NCBI GenBank assembly: GCA_002293625.1
Contig: DBDP01000086.1
Coordinates: 1-6,485, forward strand
Source of the DNA: Clostridiales bacterium UBA929
GTDB taxonomy: Bacteria; Bacillota; Clostridia; Oscillospirales; UBA929
Length of the DNA: 6,485 nt
Direction: 5' to 3'
Shown here: positions 1 through 5,145 of the stretch, one piece after another
Position numbering within the stretch: the first letter of the stretch is position 1
How the letters are laid out: each line of letters opens with the position of its first letter
Program-made: the position numbers and the translations under genes
Notes under the pieces: model-generated
Told to the model about the DNA's origin: nothing
Databases searched by the model: none
What the model saw: only the letters and a program-made list of their open reading frames with translations

Positions 1-466
1 GCTTGTTTATAGAGGTGCCTTTTAATATTTCTACCGATCGGTAGCCGTTCAAGATATTAATGTTGCCTGTGGCGATTTTTGTTTTGCGTTTAACAATATG
101 TTGAAAATTCATGCTGATTATCATGTCCAAGTCATTCACGGCGGCGATGGCGATATGGATGCCATCGTTGCGAAATCTGGATGGTATTATTCCTTCTGTG
201 AGATATATATCAGCCAAACGGTCGGCTTCATCATCCAATGCCAGAACAGTTATACCGTAATCGTAAATCAATTTTGACATTTTATCAAACTTTGCGAGAG
301 GAGCTTTCGCCAGCTCTTCCATTACCACCGCTGACGTAAATGGCATATACTTTCCCGATGCAATCTCATTAAAGAGTGTGACGGTACTGTTATGGGCGAA
401 CCCTCTATCATCGTCAATATAAAAATTAAAAAGGGTTGTTTCGAGATATATCTTAGGCGTTCTCAT
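1..466 (-). CDS. PIN-domain protein (VapC-like putative ribonuclease), 3' end cut by window edge
   Basis: Reverse-strand translation from ATG at 466-464 is open for 155 codons to the window edge. It begins MRTPKIYLETTLFNFY, the first strand of PIN nucleases, where an acidic residue (E9 here, usually D) binds metal. The second acidic site is the EEL at 50-52. The third is D101 in RNDGIHIAIAA, followed by the strand IISMNFQHI (116-124). The tail INILNGYRSVEIL also fits this PIN subfamily, so probably only about 10 residues are missing. PIN domains cleave RNA with Mg2+ or Mn2+, and many are toxins of type II toxin-antitoxin pairs. No antitoxin lies upstream (the neighbour is DUF2812), so a partner, if any, would be beyond position 1. 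An AAGGAGG site (477-483) sits 10 nt before the ATG. The region is more AT-rich than the rest of the window, which suggests an acquired gene. Fold assignment is fairly sure; toxin role is inference. Confidence 0.85.
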   Translation of the reverse strand, partial: MRTPKIYLETTLFNFYIDDDRGFAHNSTVTLFNEIASGKYMPFTSAVVMEELAKAPLAKFDKMSKLIYDYGITVLALDDEADRLADIYLTEGIIPSRFRNDGIHIAIAAVNDLDMIISMNFQHIVKRKTKIATGNINILNGYRSVEILKGTSINK

Positions 467-524
467 TTATTTCTATCCTCCTTATCTCGAATCCTTGTGA
501 AAAACGTTTTATCTGATTAAGTCC

Positions 525-553
525 AGTATAACACAAGCAACTTGTGAATTCAA
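525..553 (-). promoter_or_regulatory. Sigma-A-type promoter for the PIN gene with a palindrome in its spacer
   Basis: On the minus strand, TTGAAT (553-548) and TATACT (530-525) are separated by exactly 17 nt. They lie about 60 nt before the PIN start codon. The spacer contains a perfect 6-bp inverted repeat, CACAAG-N3-CTTGTG (532-546), and a further half site, CTTGTG on the plus strand, lies at 494-499 downstream of the -10. The arrangement fits an operator that blocks polymerase. The binding protein is not known. Confidence 0.6.
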
Positions 554-561
554 TAAGACTC

Positions 562-1212
562 TCACGCATTTGTTTTGGATTCTTCTTCCCACGTACGGAT
601 TTTCGCGGATATACGTCGTAACGGTTTCGCCCAAAACGCCCCGTATGCCGCACATAGCGCGGCTGCAAAAAGACACGCTCCGGCACCGAGATACGCACCG
701 GATGTTAAGTTTATAACAGCATAAGACAGGCACATGATGAGAAGCGCAAACATGCTGCCGGCGCTCCATATGCAGCTTTTCCGAACGCGTTTATATAGTG
801 ACAGTTTATCCGTCAGATCGGTATGAAGCTCAAAGGGGTTTCCGTCCCGCTGTTTCTCCACGATCAGAAGCTCTTTGAAATACCCTCCGGGAGCGGTTAC
901 GATTTGCCCTTTGCCTTCCGCCCACGGACGCCATTTCACCTTACCCACCGCGATACCGACATTAACATTTTTGTAAAAAGTCTTATATCCCAAGGTATCG
1001 AGGAAGTCCTTATACTTCTTCGACTCCGAGTATGCTTTATGCGCTACGAATTCCACAGCATACTCTGTCTCGCCGGGGTCGCAGCTTTCAAACTCGTAGG
1101 ATAACTGACCGCATTTTACAAGCCGCCAACCCTGTGACGCCATTTCGTTCAGCCATTCAGTCTGACCGTCCAAAAAATCAAAGAAATAGCGGTATATCTT
1201 TTTCTTGCTCAT
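562..1212 (-). CDS. DUF2812 membrane protein, partner of the PadR regulator
   Basis: A 216-residue protein. The N-terminal soluble part carries the DUF2812 signature: FFDFLDGQTEWLNEMASQGW (10-29), then short strands with YEF (39-41) and YAVEF (51-55). It ends in two hydrophobic segments, about 147-168 and 172-194, followed by a basic and acidic tail, so it is probably anchored in the cell membrane with the DUF2812 part cytoplasmic. The biochemical role of DUF2812 is not established. In Firmicutes it is commonly encoded directly after a PadR regulator, as here, and is thought to act in envelope or stress response. I chose ATG at 1212 because it overlaps the PadR stop as ATGA and lies 9 nt from an AAGGGG site. 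An in-frame TTG at 1221 lies directly against that site and is unlikely. Family call is secure; function is unknown. Confidence 0.88.
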   Translation of the reverse strand: MSKKKIYRYFFDFLDGQTEWLNEMASQGWRLVKCGQLSYEFESCDPGETEYAVEFVAHKAYSESKKYKDFLDTLGYKTFYKNVNVGIAVGKVKWRPWAEGKGQIVTAPGGYFKELLIVEKQRDGNPFELHTDLTDKLSLYKRVRKSCIWSAGSMFALLIMCLSYAVINLTSGAYLGAGACLFAAALCAAYGAFWAKPLRRISAKIRTWEEESKTNA

Positions 1213-1541
1213 GCCGAACAACCCCTTATGATTTTTGATGCGATACCATGTATTTTGCTAATGCGTTCCATTTCTTTTTCCGCAATCTGTCTGCCGAGAA
1301 CCGTAATTATGTATTCTTTCTTATTACTACCCGCTTCCTCATGCCCGAATGGTTCAATCCACTTTTTCTTCAGCAGGGTATTTATCGCACCGTATAGGGT
1401 TCCGGCTCCGAGCAATACCCGACCATCGGTTTCGCGTTCAATGAATTGCATGATTCCGTAGCCGTGATGGGGTGTAAACGCGGAGAGCAAGACTAAAAAG
1501 GTCGTTTCCGTAAGCGCGCCGCCGCCGATGTTGTCGCGCAC
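1209..1541 (-). CDS. PadR-family transcriptional repressor
   Basis: A 110-residue protein of the short PadR type. The winged helix-turn-helix is clear: LTETTFLVLLSAF (10-22), HGYGIMQFIERETDGRV (26-42), then the signature GAGTLYGAINTLLKKKWI (45-62) with the recognition helix, and the wing ending KKEYIITVLGRQI (74-86). A C-terminal helix (about 88-107) should mediate dimerisation. PadR proteins usually repress their own operon and release DNA on binding a small ligand. The start is GTG at 1541, 5 nt after GAGGTG (1547-1552); the nearby ATG at 1543 is out of frame. It is translationally coupled to the DUF2812 gene through a 4-nt overlap. A palindrome across its own -10 box is the probable operator. 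What it senses cannot be told from sequence. Confidence 0.93.
   Translation of the reverse strand: MRDNIGGGALTETTFLVLLSAFTPHHGYGIMQFIERETDGRVLLGAGTLYGAINTLLKKKWIEPFGHEEAGSNKKEYIITVLGRQIAEKEMERISKIHGIASKIIRGCSA
1222..1227 (-). promoter_or_regulatory. Ribosome binding site that fixes the DUF2812 start
   Basis: AAGGGG on the minus strand lies 9 nt before ATG 1212 but directly abuts the upstream in-frame TTG at 1221. It therefore supports the ATG. The site lies inside the PadR reading frame, as expected for coupled genes. Confidence 0.65.
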
Positions 1542-1557
1542 ATAATCACCTCACTTA

Positions 1558-1589
1558 TTACGCTTACTGTATTATATCAGTATACGTAA
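1558..1589. promoter_or_regulatory. Probable PadR operator: 12+12 bp imperfect palindrome over the -10 box
   Basis: Plus strand TTACGCTTACTG (1558-1569), 8 nt, then CAGTATACGTAA (1578-1589). The second arm is the reverse complement of the first at 10 of 12 positions. The 8-nt centre contains the -10 hexamer of the padR promoter. PadR repressors typically bind dyads with about 8 central bases at their own promoter, so size and position fit. Binding by this particular PadR is inferred. Confidence 0.65.
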
Positions 1590-1599
1590 CCTTTGTCAA
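1571..1599 (-). promoter_or_regulatory. Consensus sigma-A promoter of the padR-DUF2812 operon
   Basis: Minus strand TTGACA (1599-1594), a 17-nt spacer, then TATAAT (1576-1571): perfect hexamers and perfect spacing. Transcription should start near 1564, giving a leader of about 20 nt that holds GAGGTG before the GTG start. Such a strong promoter makes sense only under tight repression, which fits the overlapping palindrome. Confidence 0.85.
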
Positions 1600-1627
1600 T
1601 GCTTTATCTGCCCTGCCCTCAACCGCC

Positions 1628-1656
1628 TTGCCAACCGAGCATATTTCTGTTATACT
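1628..1656 (+). promoter_or_regulatory. Sigma-A-type promoter for the hydrogenase-regulatory gene cluster
   Basis: TTGCCA (1628-1633), a 17-nt spacer, TATACT (1651-1656), placed 61 nt before the ATG of the first DRTGG gene. It diverges from the padR promoter, with the -35 boxes about 28 bp apart, so supercoiling or a bound repressor could couple the two. No recognisable Rex-type operator is present here. Confidence 0.65.
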
Positions 1657-1717
1657 TCGGGGGACAAACAAACGATAACAAAAGACGAAATAGGCGGGAA
1701 AGGCCGGGATATTGTTT

Positions 1718-2065
1718 ATGACGATCAGAGAAGTGCAAGCGCTTCTGGGCGCGGAGGTATTATGCGGCGAGGAGGTCTTGGAGCAAACGGTTCTGTCTGC
1801 TTGCGGGTCGGACTTGATGAGCGACGTGCTGGCGTTTGTGAAGGAGCAGTCGGTGCTGCTGACCGGGCTTGTCAATCCTCAGGTGATCCGCACCGCCGAA
1901 ATGATGGATATGCATTGCATTGTCTTTGTGCGCGGGAAAAAACCCGACGAAGCGATGCTTGCCCTCGCAGGAAGCCACGATATGGCGGTGATGACCACGC
2001 CGCTGCGCCTGTATCCCGCTTGCGGGCGGCTTTACGAAGCGGGTCTTAAGGGAGAGGACGCCTAA
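1718..2065 (+). CDS. DRTGG-domain protein 1 of the hydrogenase cluster
   Basis: A 115-residue single-domain protein. It starts MTIREVQALLGAEVLCGE, has the core turn CGSDLMSDVLAF (29-40) in the place of the DRTGG signature, and continues with alternating strands and helices: SVLLTG (45-50), HCIVFVRGKKP (66-76), MAVMTTPL (89-96). DRTGG domains occur in HPr kinase and phosphotransacetylase, and stand-alone copies are frequent in clostridial [FeFe]-hydrogenase loci; their activity is not established. I preferred ATG 1718 to the in-frame TTG at 1712 because relatives start with M-T-x-R/Q. The ribosome site is weak (CGGGA, 1705-1709). The stop overlaps the next ATG by one base (TAATG), so the pair is translationally coupled and probably works together. 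It is a distant paralogue of the protein at 4002-4337. Confidence 0.8.
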   Translation: MTIREVQALLGAEVLCGEEVLEQTVLSACGSDLMSDVLAFVKEQSVLLTGLVNPQVIRTAEMMDMHCIVFVRGKKPDEAMLALAGSHDMAVMTTPLRLYPACGRLYEAGLKGEDA

Positions 2066-2493
2066 TGGAGGGTCAAGCGCCTCTCACGGAGCGCTATACC
2101 GTTGACGGCGACGACTTTCAAGCCGCCGGAAGTGCCTCCAGCGCGACGAAGAAGCTGCTCCGCAGTCTCGGCGTCCCGCCGGACGCCATCCGGCGCGCCG
2201 CGATCTGCATGTACGAGGGCGAAATCAACATGGTTATCCACGCAAACGGCGGCGAAGCCGAGGTGTCGTTTGACGGTGAGGTTATATCCATAACGCTCCG
2301 GGACAGCGGTCCCGGTATCCCCGACCCCGAGCTTGCGCTGCGGGAAGGATGGTCGACCGCCACCGACGAGATTCGAGGCTTGGGATTCGGCGCTGGGATG
2401 GGGCTGCCCAACATGAAGCGCAACGCCGACGAATTAACCATCGGCAGCAACGCCGGATTGGGAACGCTCATAATGATGAAGATTAAGGTGTAG
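2065..2493 (+). CDS. RsbW/SpoIIAB-like GHKL ATPase (anti-sigma/serine kinase family)
   Basis: A 142-residue, single-domain GHKL ATP-binding protein. The N box is E51-x3-N55-x3-H59 (in YEGEINMVIHA), the G1 box is DSGPGIPD (80-87), and the G2 lid is a run of alternating glycines G105-G113 followed by LPNMKR. The size and the compact ATP pocket match RsbW and SpoIIAB, serine kinases that bind sigma factors and phosphorylate STAS antagonists. No sigma factor or STAS gene is nearby, so the substrate is unknown. It sits between DRTGG protein 1 (1-base overlap) and the HydS-like gene (14-bp gap), so its likely partner is that sensor. GGAGAGG (2051-2057) precedes the ATG. Family confident; kinase activity is inference. 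Confidence 0.85.
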   Translation: MEGQAPLTERYTVDGDDFQAAGSASSATKKLLRSLGVPPDAIRRAAICMYEGEINMVIHANGGEAEVSFDGEVISITLRDSGPGIPDPELALREGWSTATDEIRGLGFGAGMGLPNMKRNADELTIGSNAGLGTLIMMKIKV

Positions 2494-2499
2494 GGGGTG
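2492..2499 (+). promoter_or_regulatory. Ribosome binding site that fixes the HydS-like start
   Basis: AGGGGGTG lies 8 nt before ATG 2508. The in-frame GTG at 2499 is part of this site and cannot be served by it, so translation most likely begins at 2508 with MTHCVTLDKDKC. The site overlaps the stop codon of the ATPase gene (2491-2493). Confidence 0.6.
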
Positions 2500-2507
2500 T
2501 GAGGAAA

Positions 2508-3953
2508 ATGACCCACTGCGTCACGCTTGATAAGGATAAATGCAAGGGCTGCACCACCTGCATCCGGCAATGCCCCACCGAGGCCATCCGCGTGCGCCGG
2601 GGTAAGGCAAAGATCATCCGCGAACGCTGCATCGACTGCGGGCGCTGCGTCCTCGTCTGCCCCTACCACGCGAAACGCGCCGTTTGCGATCCGTTGGAAC
2701 TTATGGAGCGGTTTGAGTACACCGTCGCGCTGCCCGCGCCCAGCCTGTACGGACAGTTCCGCAATCTGGACGACATCGGTATCGTGCTGGGCGGCTTGCT
2801 GGAAATGGGGTTTGACAGCGTCTACGAGGTGGCGCGTGCCGCCGAGGAGATGAGCGCCCACGCGCTGGTAAAGCACGGGATCGTACAAAAGGGATTTGGC
2901 TACGGAGACGAAGCGCGTCCGAGCGCCCGAACGGAAACGGCGCTCCCGCTGATTTCCACGGCCTGTCCCGCTTGCGTAAGATTGATCTGTCAGCGCTTTC
3001 CGCGCCTGATCCCGCATCTCGCGCCCGAAATCGCGCCGGTGGAGCTGGCCGCGCTCGCGGCGCGCGCCGAAGCATCAAAAAAAACGGGCTTGCCGCCCGA
3101 TAAAATCGGCGTGTTCTTCATCACCCCTTGCCCCGCCAAGATGACGGCGGCGCATACCCCGCTGGGGTTGAGCGAGCCGGTGCTGGACGGCGCGTTCTCA
3201 ATGGCTGATATTTATATGAAACTTCTGCCCGCGATGAAGCGCGCCGCGAAAAACGGAGCGGCGTTCCAAACAGCGGGCTTTTCCGGTGTCGGCTGGGCGG
3301 CTTCGGGCGGCGAGAGCGCGGCTCTGAAGAATATGAACACCATCGCCGTCGACGAGATTCCCAACGTCATCGCGGTGCTGGAAGCGATTGAGGACGGCAA
3401 GCTGCCGGAGGTAGAGTTCGTGGAAATCAATGCCTGTACGCAGGGCTGCGTCGGCGGCTGCCTGACGGTGGAAAACCCCTTCGTCTCCAAAATGCGGATA
3501 CGGGAGCTGATGAAGAAACTGCCCGACACCCTTCTCTCGCGACTGCGCTATGAGGAACCGGGTACGCCGCCGTCACGCGACTTGCCGCTTACCTACGAAC
3601 CGGCCGATATATTAGACGATGACATGACCGCCGCCATCGAAAAACGCCGCCGGATGGACGCTCTGCTCGACCGCCTTCCGGGTCTGGACTGCGCCTCCTG
3701 CGGCGCGCCGAGCTGCCGCGCCTTAGCCGAGGACGTCGTGCGGGGCTACGCGCAGGAAGACGACTGCGTGTTCTTCACACGCGAGAATATGAGCGAGGGC
3801 GGATACCTTCCGCCGCCATTCCGACTTTCGGAGAAAAATAAAGAAACAAGCAATTGGGTTGATGATCTGACTGGCGTAATTCCAAACACAGACACTGATA
3901 TTAAGCAATTGAAGGAAGATAGGTTAACAAAAAAGCATGAAGGTGCTGAATAA
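2508..3953 (+). CDS. HydS-like sensory-type [FeFe]-hydrogenase homologue
   Basis: A 481-residue cytoplasmic iron-sulfur protein. Two [4Fe-4S] ferredoxin motifs (C12/15/18/22 and C41/44/47/51) are followed by an H-cluster domain (about 70-345) and a C-terminal CxxCGxxxC...C cluster motif (C395, C398, C403, C420). The H-cluster loops are TACPAC (150-155 region, ligand C153), TPCPAK (ligand C208, K211) and NACTQGC (C310, C314), so all four ligand cysteines remain. The proton-relay cysteine of catalytic enzymes is A152, and the two pocket methionines are T206 and N308. Those changes mark putative H2-sensing group C/HydS proteins, not fast catalysts. Unlike typical HydS there is no PAS domain, and the last 40 residues are AT-rich in code (35% G+C) and may be foreign. 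Flanked by a GHKL ATPase and DRTGG genes, it is the likely sensor of a regulatory module. Family sure; sensing role inferred. Confidence 0.88.
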   Translation: MTHCVTLDKDKCKGCTTCIRQCPTEAIRVRRGKAKIIRERCIDCGRCVLVCPYHAKRAVCDPLELMERFEYTVALPAPSLYGQFRNLDDIGIVLGGLLEMGFDSVYEVARAAEEMSAHALVKHGIVQKGFGYGDEARPSARTETALPLISTACPACVRLICQRFPRLIPHLAPEIAPVELAALAARAEASKKTGLPPDKIGVFFITPCPAKMTAAHTPLGLSEPVLDGAFSMADIYMKLLPAMKRAAKNGAAFQTAGFSGVGWAASGGESAALKNMNTIAVDEIPNVIAVLEAIEDGKLPEVEFVEINACTQGCVGGCLTVENPFVSKMRIRELMKKLPDTLLSRLRYEEPGTPPSRDLPLTYEPADILDDDMTAAIEKRRRMDALLDRLPGLDCASCGAPSCRALAEDVVRGYAQEDDCVFFTRENMSEGGYLPPPFRLSEKNKETSNWVDDLTGVIPNTDTDIKQLKEDRLTKKHEGAE

Positions 3954-4001
3954 TCTCCTCGGTTTGAGCGATTCTTTTCGATATAAAGGAGAGCCACCCA
4001 C

Positions 4002-4337
4002 ATGACCGTGCAAACCCTTGCGGAAACCCTTAATTTAACCGTATTGTCCGGCGACGAGGCCGCTACGACCCGCGAGGTGACGGGCGGCTACTGCGGCGAC
4101 TTGCTGAGCTGGGTGATGGGGCGCGCGCCGCGAGACGGGGCGTGGGTCACCATTATGAGCAACGTCAATGTTGCGGCGGTCGCCGAACTGGCCGACATCT
4201 CCTGCGTGATCCTCGCGGAAGGGGTTTCGCCCGACGCGCCTCTGCTGGAGCGGGCGGTCACGGAGAATGTCGCGCTGCTGCAAAGCCCCGAACCCGCGTT
4301 CACACTGGCGGGAAAAATCTACGCGCTGCTCTCATGA
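4002..4337 (+). CDS. DRTGG-domain protein 2 of the hydrogenase cluster
   Basis: A 111-residue stand-alone DRTGG protein. It begins MTVQTLAETLNLTVLSGDE, and the signature loop is VTGGYCGDLLSWVMGRA (26-42), closer to the canonical motif than in the first copy. Strands WVTIMS (48-53) and SCVILAEG (67-74) and a final helix (about 98-110) complete the fold. No catalytic residues can be named, and the function of such proteins beside hydrogenases is not established; ligand binding or scaffolding in the sensory relay is possible. A good site, AAAGGAGAG (3985-3993), lies 8 nt before the ATG, after a 48-bp gap from the HydS-like gene. Its stop overlaps the PHP start as ATGA, so the two are made in coupled fashion and probably act together. 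Confidence 0.8.
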   Translation: MTVQTLAETLNLTVLSGDEAATTREVTGGYCGDLLSWVMGRAPRDGAWVTIMSNVNVAAVAELADISCVILAEGVSPDAPLLERAVTENVALLQSPEPAFTLAGKIYALLS

Positions 4338-5011
4338 ATGTGTTTTACGACCTGCATCTGCACTCCTGCCTGTCCCCCTGCGCCGACGACGACATGACGC
4401 CCGGCAATATCTGCGGGATGGCGAAGCTCGCGGGGTTGCAGGCAATCGCGCTGACCGACCACAACACCTGCGGCAATGTCCGCGTGTTTTGCCGTCAGGC
4501 GGAGGCGCAGGGTCTGATCGGTGTGCCGGGGATGGAACTGACGACCCGGGAGGAGATCCACGCGGTTTGCCTGTTCCCCGGCTGCGATGCGGCGGAGGCA
4601 TTTTCCGCGTACGTTTACGAGCGTCTGCCGGACATACCGAACGACACGCATATATTCGGACGGCAGATTCTTATCGGTGAAGACGACATGCCCATCGGCG
4701 AAGAACCGCGCCTATTGTTCGGCGCGGCGGATATCGGGATCTATGACACGGCGGCGCTGGCGGAGAGTTTCGGCGGGGTCGCTTTTCCGGCGCATATCGA
4801 CCGGGGCGCGTTTTCGCTGCTCGCGGTACTCGGCATGTGGGATCCCTCGCTGGGCTTTACGTTTACCGAACGCGCCGGATTGGGCGTTCCGCTGCCGTAT
4901 ATCCTCAATTCCGACGCGCACCGTCTGGGGAATATTCCCGACGCGGCGCGAAGGTTAAAAATAACATCGCCGTCGGCGCAAGCTGTTATTGACGCGCTGA
5001 AATCGTTGTGA
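4334..5011 (+). CDS. PHP-domain metal-dependent phosphoesterase
   Basis: A 225-residue PHP (polymerase and histidinol phosphatase) domain protein. Metal-ligand motifs appear in order: DLHLHS (6-11), TDHN (41-44), GMELTT (66-71), EIHAV (74-78), PAHID (152-156) and NSDAH (192-196). These residues usually hold two or three Mn, Zn or Fe ions and hydrolyse phosphate esters; the substrate is unknown. The N-terminal half is rich in cysteine (C12, C16, C27, C46, C53, C79, C84), several next to metal ligands. I start at ATG 4334 because the PHP motif begins at once and the codon overlaps the DRTGG 2 stop (ATGA); the same frame is open back to 4142, but that part has no family resemblance. Closely related PHP proteins are common beside bifurcating hydrogenase genes. 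It may reverse a phosphorylation made by the neighbouring GHKL ATPase, which is inference. Confidence 0.87.
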   Translation: MNVFYDLHLHSCLSPCADDDMTPGNICGMAKLAGLQAIALTDHNTCGNVRVFCRQAEAQGLIGVPGMELTTREEIHAVCLFPGCDAAEAFSAYVYERLPDIPNDTHIFGRQILIGEDDMPIGEEPRLLFGAADIGIYDTAALAESFGGVAFPAHIDRGAFSLLAVLGMWDPSLGFTFTERAGLGVPLPYILNSDAHRLGNIPDAARRLKITSPSAQAVIDALKSL

Positions 5012-5017
5012 TATACT
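4989..5017 (+). promoter_or_regulatory. Strong sigma-A-type promoter inside the 3' end of the PHP gene
   Basis: TTGACG (4989-4994), a 17-nt spacer, TATACT (5012-5017). The -35 lies in the last PHP codons and the -10 starts one base after the stop codon at 5009-5011. Initiation near 5024 would give a leader of about 120 nt before hydC. This would let the hydrogenase subunit genes be expressed separately from the upstream regulatory genes. TTGTGA (5006-5011) next to the -10 resembles a half site for the redox repressor Rex, but no second half follows. Confidence 0.7.
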
Positions 5018-5043
5018 ATTCTTTGGGTGCTTTCGACAGCCAC

Positions 5044-5064
5044 GGGTCGCCGAATCGGCGACCC
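5044..5064. repeat. Perfect 10+10 bp palindrome in the hydC leader
   Basis: GGGTCGCCGA, one base, then TCGGCGACCC: a perfect inverted repeat, forming at least an 8-bp GC-rich stem with a 5-nt loop. It is followed by CTACAG and not by a T run, so it is not a classical terminator. The form (GTCGCC...GGCGACCCCTAC) is like short dispersed palindromes found in many copies in clostridial genomes. It may be such an element or a leader hairpin protecting the mRNA. Confidence 0.7.
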
Positions 5065-5091
5065 CTACAGTTGTGACGTGACTTTGCTTTG

Positions 5092-5120
5092 TAGGAGACG
5101 TCTTTTTGGGCGTCGTCCTA
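5092..5120. repeat. Second hairpin in the hydC leader (11-bp stem, one bulge)
   Basis: TAGGA (5092-5096) pairs with TCCTA (5116-5120), G5115 bulges, and GACGTC (5097-5102) pairs with GGCGTC (5109-5114) including one G-U, leaving the loop TTTTTG. It ends 8 nt before the GGAAGGA ribosome site (5129-5135) of hydC, so it could influence initiation, or it may be the second half of a dispersed repeat element with the palindrome at 5044-5064. Confidence 0.6.
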
Positions 5121-5145
5121 TTTCAGATGGAAGGAATGAACGCAT

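Noticed and set aside
453..698. Minus-strand frame of 81 codons upstream of and overlapping the PIN start
   Set aside because: It spans the 3' end of DUF2812, the intergenic promoter and the PIN ribosome site in another frame. No motif; not an antitoxin-like sequence.
1648..1680. TGTTAT...ATAACA inverted repeat downstream of the hydrogenase-module promoter
   Set aside because: The arms are only 6 bp and 21 nt apart, which is easily a chance event in AT-rich intergenic DNA.
2118..3017. Long antisense frame of 299 codons on the minus strand
   Set aside because: It lies opposite the ATPase and HydS-like genes, which have clear motifs. It is a product of high GC and low stop-codon frequency, and shows no domain or ribosome site.
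2508..3953. Catalytic HydA of the bifurcating hydrogenase
   Set aside because: The ferredoxin and H-cluster order is similar, but the relay cysteine and pocket methionines are replaced and there is an added C-terminal cluster; the catalytic subunit is expected downstream of the window.
4142..4333. N-terminal extension of the PHP gene
   Set aside because: The frame is open but overlaps the DRTGG 2 gene, and its translation has no family likeness. ATG 4334 with the ATGA overlap is a better start.
5006..5023. Rex redox-repressor operator at the hydC promoter
   Set aside because: Only one half site, TTGTGA, is present. The facing TCACAA half is missing at the required distance.
5044..5064. Rho-independent terminator after the PHP gene
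   Set aside because: The hairpin is strong but no T run follows it, and a promoter reading towards hydC lies just upstream.
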